Origin: Cercis canadensis
Taxonomy: Eukaryota > Streptophyta > Magnoliopsida > Fabales > Fabaceae
NCBI GenBank assembly: GCA_003255065.1
Contig: QAOA01003631.1
Span: forward strand, 1,145,665 to 1,209,664
Direction: 5' to 3'
DNA length: 64,000 bases
Shown: in pieces, positions 58,147 through 64,000 of the stretch
Layout of the letters: the number at the start of each line of letters is the position of its first letter
Position numbering within the stretch: the first letter of the stretch is position 1
Position numbers and translations under genes: made by a program
The notes under the pieces: generated by a model
What the model was told of the DNA's origin: nothing
Database searches by the model: none
Seen by the model: only the letters and a program-made list of their open reading frames with translations

Positions 58147-61100
58147 ATGGCAATCCCTTTGTATCTGTGGGTTTCAATATTTGTGGGCAGTCTTCTATTC
58201 TCGGAATCGAAGTATATAAGGTACAATACAACGTCGAGCATTGTTCCGGGAAAGCTTAATGTTCATTTGGTACCTCACAGTCACGATGATGTTGGATGGT
58301 TGAAAACCATTGACCAGTACTATGTTGGTTCCAACAATTCCATTCAGGTAACTCTCTCTCTCTGTGTCCTAGTTAAATTGAAAATTTTGAGTCGTCATCT
58401 TGGTTTCTCCGTTGGGGAATTGCAGGGAGCTTGCGTTCAAAATGTGCTAGATTCTCTGGTCCCAGCATTGTTGGCTGACAAGAATCGCAAGTTCATATAT
58501 GTTGAACAGGCAAGGCCATCACATGTTCTACTCCCTCACTCCCCAGTTTCAATTATTTATATCAAGAACTTTAATAAGTCTCCTAATTGATAATGATGGA
58601 GTATTTGACTTCGGCTGTCAAAAAGACTAAACCTTTTGTAGATAATTATGAATATTTATTATAGCTCTCACATCACCATGTGCTTCAATTACCAAATTAC
58701 GGCCTTGCCTTTTCCTTTGGTACCATGAATCCGTAGACCCTTTTTTTTTATTTATTATTATTATTATTGCAGGCATTTTTCCAGCGTTGGTGGAGAGAAC
58801 AGAGTGAGGCAGTCCAAAACACAGTCAAGCAGCTAGTCAACTCTGGTCAACTGGAGTTCATGTATTGATCGAATCAGTCTTATTTTTTATTCTGTTTTCT
58901 TTTTTTCTTTTCTTTTCTGAAACTGAAAACAAAATGAAAGATGCTGACTTTTGAATTGCAGAAATGGGGGTATGTGTATGCACGATGAGGCTGCTACGCA
59001 TTACATTGACATGATAGATCAGACAACTCTGGGACATAAATTCATCAAAGAAGAATTTGGTGTAACTCCAAGAATAGGTTGGCAAATTGATCCATTTGGA
59101 CATTCTGCAGTGCAGGCTTACTTGTTGGGAGCAGAGGTACAGTTTCGCTTAGACCTGTAGCGTATACAGAATATAAAATTAAAAAAGAATATCCTTATTT
59201 TGTGCATAGCGTTTTTACTAGTTCCTTTTCTTCTTCTTTTTTTTTTAATAAAAGTTTTTATCAGTTATTTAAGGTTTAAACACAAATCCCCTTTTGGCAT
59301 AGGTGGGGTTTGATTCTCTGTTCTTTGCACGGATTGACTACCAAGACAGAGCTAAGAGGAAAGATGATAAAACGCTTGAAGTTGTGTGGCAGGGCTCCAA
59401 GAGTCTTGGTTCATCTGCGCAAGTGAGTAATCTAAAGTAATTTATTTTCCTATTGATGCTTCGTTAAAAAAATTGAATTCTAACTTGTTTCCTTTTGTTC
59501 GTTTCAGTTCCTTCTCCAAAGTATGCTTTTAAATTTCAATTCCGATATTTTAAGTCTTTCTTTTCTGTAGATCTTTTCTGGTGCATTCCCTGAGAATTAT
59601 GAACCTCCCAGTAATTTTTACTATGAAGTAAATGATGACTCTCCTATTGTCCAGGTGAATTCTAAGTCAATTTATAGCTCAAAGGCGAATTAGCTTTTGT
59701 TTGCCAAATAAGTGTTAAGCCAACTTACGCCTTTTATAACTTGAAGGATGACATCAATTTGTTTGACTACAATGTCCCTGAACGTGTAAACGAGTTCGTT
59801 GCAGCCGCAATATCACAGGTAAGATTGTTGGTTGGCTTTATATTCTACAATGTATAAGCAAATTAATATCTTCAGTTCTTCATATCATGGGTTTGTAACA
59901 AGTCACAGTTAGAATGTTTTCTGTGAGAACTAAATAATCCTCAAAGTAACGTATTTGTTTGTGTGAAACTTCATGAGGGAAGCTCTGATCAAGCTATTTT
60001 CTCTATTGAAATAGAAGTTCTGACAAATATACGATGATTCTTAAAATGGCAGAAATGGCAAATTTCCTTCATGCTTCTGAGTTATTAAAATTAAGCCAAC
60101 GCTTCTGGTAAAAACGAAAGTAGAAATGCTGCAAATGCAATACTACAAATTGTTTATTCATTTTGGGTGCCATTCAAATGCTTGACAGTTTGATCAGTTG
60201 TGCTTACACAATGATTTGAGTAAAAAAATCCACTGGTTTTCCTGTCTTTTTCAGGCTAATATTACTCGCACAAATCATATAATGTGGACAATGGGGACAG
60301 ATTTCAAGTACCAATACGCGCAGACTTGGTTTCGGCAGATGGACAAATTTATTCACTATGTCAATCAAGTTCGTGTTCTTCACTTTTTGCTTGACCTCCA
60401 AGTTTCTTTACTTAATTACGGTGTTTCAGTCATTTAATATTATTACCCTTTACAGGTTTGACTTATAAAGTCCAACTTATACCCTTACATTTTACTGATA
60501 GCTATCAATGCATAATTTCCATTGCAAATAAACTTGACATTTTCTGTTAACTTCTATGCATAGTAAGCACGTGCGAGTGTCACTTCTCAGATAAATGAAT
60601 TTTATCCCATACTATGTCCTACCCTGATATAAATGAGTTTATCCCATTTGCTCACGAGTTTATATCAAATTGACCGTAGTTTTCTCAGTACTCGAGTGAT
60701 TTGACACACTAACGAGACTGCTGGGTAATGCTTCTTTAGGATGGCAGGGTCCATGCCCTATACTCTACCCCATCAATGTACACTGATGCAAAATATGCAA
60801 CAAATGAAGCCTGGCCAATCAAGACCGATGACTTCTTCCCGTGAGTTCCAAATTTGAGATTCATGATTAGTTGCACATAGGCATTGATCTTCCTCATTCT
60901 TTTAACTCATTATTTTGTATTTGGCACACGATTTGTTAGGTATGCTGATCGTGTAAATGCCTATTGGACGGGGTATTTTACTAGTAGGCCAGCCCTGAAA
61001 TTTTATGTCAGAATGATGAGTGGATACTATTTGGTAAGCTCTTTTGATTGTAATATCCAAGTAATTAAGTATTTAGTTAGATTTTAGCTACTGTGATTAT

Positions 61101-61620
61101 CCTTCCCTTTGGCTTCTCTTTTTTTGGGATATTCATCTTTATTCTTTCATCATTATCTCTACTCAAGTGGTGTGAGGTATTTTTGAAAAACTCTTCTTAC
61201 CTGAAAGCCATGATAGAGAATAGTGTTATTCATTCAATCTTGTATTCCATTGGTATATTTAGCATGTTTTCAGAATTCCACAACTTGTCTCTTATTGTCC
61301 TTCATCTTTAAAACAGGCAGCAAGGCAGTTGGAATATTTTAAAGGAAAGAGTGCCTCGGGTCCTAAAACTGACTCTTTGGCTGATGCTTTGGCCATTGCT
61401 CAACACCATGATGCAGTTTCTGGTACAGAAAAACAGCATGTGGCTAATGATTATGCAAAACGACTTGCAATAGGTTACACAGAGGTGAAACTTATCTACT
61501 GTTAGTCCTCTCAGAACCTTCTTTTCTTGACCTTAACCTCGAAAACGTTTTTCATGTTAATGTCTTATACAGGCTGAGGAGCTTGTTGCAACCTATGTTG
61601 TGGTTGCTATGTTGAGATGA
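58147..61620 (+). CDS. GH38 alpha-mannosidase, C-terminally truncated
   Basis: Acidic (vacuolar/apoplastic type) alpha-mannosidase that trims mannose from N-glycans; this copy is probably a pseudogene. Exons: 58147-58347, 58426-58509, 58773-58861, 58962-59136, 59303-59422, 59571-59654, 59747-59818, 60255-60368, 60740-60840, 60940-61033, 61317-61484, 61573-61620. They give 449 residues in one open frame, against about 1000 in the family. A signal peptide ([14 protein letters not shown]) is followed by the zinc motif HSHDD (44-48), the nucleophile Asp168 in QIDPFGHS, and QHHDAVSGT near 407. The catalytic GH38 N-domain is thus largely present. After EELVAT in exon 12 the sequence loses family similarity, and TGA follows nine codons later. 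The middle and C-terminal beta domains are absent from the window. The intron after 58509 starts with GC (CAG|GCAAGG). In-frame codons upstream of 58147 contain no ATG. Confidence 0.85.
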
Positions 61621-62409
61621 CAATTTAGTTTGAGATGATAAATCACTGGGTATTAGCACCTTATAAGATTGTTTGTTCAAAAAATCACCCTTAATTGATG
61701 TTCTCTTTCTTTTCTTTTTCAAAAAAATCCTTCGCTGCAGATGTAAATTTCTCCGAGCAACAGTTAAAAACCAAGTTTTTAAATGATTATCCTCATCATG
61801 GCAAGTACTCATGTGCAAGCAGTGTCACATGGGGTGGGGTAGGGTCGGGACCTAAAGAAACGGACCCTCTCTGTTCAAAATCTACAACATTAAGCATGTG
61901 AAGGTCCTCATGGTGGGGCATTTCCCCTGCGCAGATTCAGTTTCTTCGCTAACACAATGACACAAACACCATTCAAATAAAGAGAAACATGATGTACCAA
62001 CAAGATGTTAAGTCAGTAGAAACAGATTGAGTTTTAAAGTGTTTTAAGCCAAAAGTCATGAGTTTGAATTCTTAGAGTCGTACTTGTTAGGAAAGATTTA
62101 ACGATTATTGCTCCAATTTTGAACAGAAATTAGTCCTATAGCTAAAGAGTGTGCATACACCATGGATATAAACCAAAAAAAAAAAGAGANATAAACTCCT
62201 TTAATAAATACGAATAAAAAAGACACTACATAGATATATAAATTAATGCTGCCACTATCTACCCCGTGATGCTCACCAAATGCACCAAATAAACAGTCAC
62301 ACAGGCACACTTGTACTTGTACTGCTTATCTTCCCCTTCACCCACATTCCCTGACTCTTATCACTATTTACATCCCTCATTTTAGCTCAAGTTCTCAGCT
62401 ATTCTACTC
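61621..62409. other. Break-point region downstream of the mannosidase
   Basis: This is where the rest of the mannosidase gene should be. None of its later motifs were found. The plus-strand frame within 61695-61901 is not recognised. An N lies at 62190 in an A-rich run. The right end is the promoter and leader of the small arabinogalactan-type gene. Confidence 0.5.
62235..62242 (+). promoter_or_regulatory. Candidate TATA box of the AGP-type gene
   Basis: TATATAAA lies 168 bp upstream of the ATG. A start about 30 bp downstream would leave a leader of roughly 140 bp. It is the only clear TATA motif in the proximal region; position and sequence are the sole support. Confidence 0.4.
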
Positions 62410-62754
62410 ATGGCTACTATCACCCAGTTATCTGCCTTTGTCTTTCTGCTTGTCTTGTTTGCCAATTTTCTATCTCTTAGTTCAACTACTGAGCCTGAGC
62501 CAACGATTTCAGCTTCCCCAGGAGTTTTACCTTATGTGACTGCACCTGATATATCCTCATTTTTTCCAAATCCACGTGCTGATGGACCTATGAGTTCTGC
62601 GGCTCCTCCACATGCAGAGGGAGCTGTTCCGGCACCGAGTTCTGGTGATTTTGTTGGGAGGAAGTCTTCCACCTCAGCTAGGCTGGATTCTGCAGCTGCC
62701 ATTGTTTTTGTCCTGCTCTATAGTTTCTTGGTAACAGGAATAGTTGTTTTTTGA
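62410..62754 (+). CDS. Small GPI-anchored arabinogalactan-type protein
   Basis: A short wall or plasma-membrane glycoprotein precursor of 114 residues without introns. Residues 1 to about 26 are a clear secretion signal (MATITQLSAFVFLLVLFANF). The mature part is rich in Ala, Ser, Pro and Thr, with dipeptides such as SP, TA, AP and PAPSSGD that suit hydroxyproline O-glycosylation, and has no Cys. The C-terminus (AAAIVFVLLYSFLVTGIVVF) is a hydrophobic GPI-attachment signal preceded by small residues. This layout is that of classical AGPs (AGP26-like) or their short relatives; which subgroup is uncertain. Its biochemical role is unknown. Confidence 0.82.
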   Translation: MATITQLSAFVFLLVLFANFLSLSSTTEPEPTISASPGVLPYVTAPDISSFFPNPRADGPMSSAAPPHAEGAVPAPSSGDFVGRKSSTSARLDSAAAIVFVLLYSFLVTGIVVF

Positions 62755-63657
62755 GCATACACCATGACTGAGTAATTTTTTGTTTTAGGGAGGTTGTAAT
62801 TTTCACCCCTCAAAGGAAGTGTTGTTTCCCCCTTATAATTTATCCATGTTCCATAACATGTTTGCTTAATGTATAATGGCATAAGATATATGCAATCTCC
62901 TACCAATTCACCTTTGTACTCGGAATTCAAAGATCTGTTCCATATAAACACTGACTAATCCTCAAGAAATGAGGGAAGAGTCAAGACCCTGTGATTGCTT
63001 CTAATTCTCATATTCAAATTTTCATTAGCATTGAGCAGACTGAAATGTACAAAAGAAAATTCTCTTCTGTTGCTCAAATTCTAATGAAAAAAAGTAGAAA
63101 CACATCTCTCATCAATTTTTTGCTTATCTTGGAGAAGAAATTGTATTTTGAAGAAAAAGTTTTCAACTTGAACAACTATTTTTACATCTAACGGAAACAT
63201 ATTTTGACAGTTGAAATATGTAAAGGAATATCTATTCTCTCTCCCTCTTGGCCAAATGAATATTATTTTTATAATGTTGAATTTTTTATAAACTATCGTT
63301 TATAGTTTTAGTTTTAGTGATTAAACGCCAAAATTTTGATAAATCTCCCAATAAAAGTTATACATTTATATTTCTCAGTTTATGAGTGATTGTGAGTTGT
63401 GACTAAAAATTAGAGAGGAACCATTTTGGAGTGATCATATTCAAACATTTAACAGTAAAAATTAAAAGTTTAAATGGTAATTTACCAAAAAAATTCACCA
63501 CTTGTACCCAACAAACTATAAACCCGTCCATTTCAAGTTGCGGAGCTCAATCGCAGTTTGCATTCCCTCCAAAATTACAAGTCGAAAATGATCCTAGATT
63601 TAGCTAGTGTAAACTAACACAGCAAGAAACAATAGATTAGACCTGGTATACGAATGA
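62755..63657. other. Spacer before the PPR gene, no gene seen
   Basis: This holds the AGP-type 3' untranslated region on the left and the PPR promoter on the right. It is AT-rich from 63200 to 63500. The frame 62991-63191 shows no family signature. Confidence 0.5.
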
Positions 63658-64000
63658 ATGAAGATATCAAATTCTGGTTCCATTCTATTCAGAATTCTTT
63701 TGGAATTTGACGGGAAGAAATTACAATATTCAACTTCAACCAACTCCAACCTCACGACGTTGTTCAACAAATATGTCGATAAAACCAGTGTCTCCTCCTG
63801 GAACACTGTCATCGCCGACTTGGCTCGAAGTGGCCACTCTGTTGAAGCTTTTCGAGCCTTCTCATCAATGCGAAAGCTCTATCTACATCCAAATCGTTCT
63901 ACATTCCCTTGCACCATTAAATCCTGCTCCGCCCTAGGTGATCTTCACGCGGGCAAGCAAACCCATCAACAAGCTCTCGTATTTGGTTTTGAATCGGACC
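63658..64000 (+). CDS. PPR protein (PLS class), N-terminal part
   Basis: Start of a pentatricopeptide-repeat protein, cut by the right edge of the window after 114 codons. PPR proteins bind organellar RNA for editing, splicing or stability. From ATG 63658 the frame reads [20 protein letters not shown], then [40 protein letters not shown] and [20 protein letters not shown], then [12 protein letters not shown]. The [13 protein letters not shown] and GKQTHQQA phrases are hallmarks of PLS-class PPR repeats. The sequence closely resembles my memory of Arabidopsis At3g26782. The targeting peptide is short and hydrophobic/basic; plastid versus mitochondrion cannot be decided. No intron lies in the visible part. 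Confidence 0.88.
   Translation, partial: MKISNSGSILFRILLEFDGKKLQYSTSTNSNLTTLFNKYVDKTSVSSWNTVIADLARSGHSVEAFRAFSSMRKLYLHPNRSTFPCTIKSCSALGDLHAGKQTHQQALVFGFESD

Noticed and set aside
61695..61901. Continuation of the mannosidase in a further exon
   Set aside because: A CTGCAG acceptor is present, but the frame shows none of the expected GH38 middle-domain motifs.

Overview
This is a 64 kb piece of a eudicot plant nuclear genome. Every recognisable gene is a plant family, the coding exons are short with AT-rich GT-AG introns, there is a chloroplast-targeted chlorophyll-biosynthesis enzyme, and the spacers are very AT-rich and full of small transposon remnants. The species cannot be fixed from the sequence; the proteins look like those of rosids. 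Single N bases sit inside homopolymers or between near-identical direct copies, which points to a draft assembly.

Layout: 1-4.8 kb, no gene, with a ~206 bp direct duplication around an N. 4.9-6.05 kb (-), a group X AP2/ERF transcription factor. 9.2-16.1 kb (-), a 16-exon BONZAI-type copine. 18.4-21.1 kb (-), a DCD-domain protein. 23.4-23.7 kb, a frameshifted scrap of an NPF (NRT1/PTR) transporter. 24.6-25.8 kb, a long-inverted-repeat, Mutator-like element. 26.9-32.5 kb (-), a WD40 protein with an N-terminal coiled coil. 35.6-42.0 kb (-), a Mei2-like RNA-binding protein. 43.5-50.7 kb, a gene-poor AT-rich stretch with degenerate transposon pieces. 50.8-52.1 kb (-), MHF1/CENP-S. 53.9-55.6 kb (+), a trihelix repressor. 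56.0-57.2 kb (-), CHLM. 58.1-61.6 kb (+), a C-terminally truncated GH38 alpha-mannosidase. 62.4-62.75 kb (+), a small GPI-anchored arabinogalactan-type protein. 63.66 kb to the right edge (+), the first ~114 residues of a PPR protein.

Exon boundaries were read by eye from splice signals. For each complete gene the exon lengths were checked to sum to an open frame of the expected family length. From memory of the Arabidopsis map, the order ERF114 - BON1 - DCD matches At5g61890-At5g61910, and AML1 (At5g61960) lies close by. The alpha-mannosidase and PPR pair resembles At3g26720-At3g26782. The left part therefore looks like an old conserved block later expanded by transposons and a pseudogene scrap.

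The genes do not form a pathway. They include stress or immunity regulators (ERF, copine, DCD, trihelix), RNA and DNA maintenance factors (Mei2-like, MHF1), a plastid enzyme and wall or secretory proteins. No new multi-gene system was found. The most noteworthy points are a stop codon in the DCD gene that also makes a splice acceptor, the missing ATG of the ERF gene, two GC-AG introns, the truncated mannosidase, and several unlabelled transposons.
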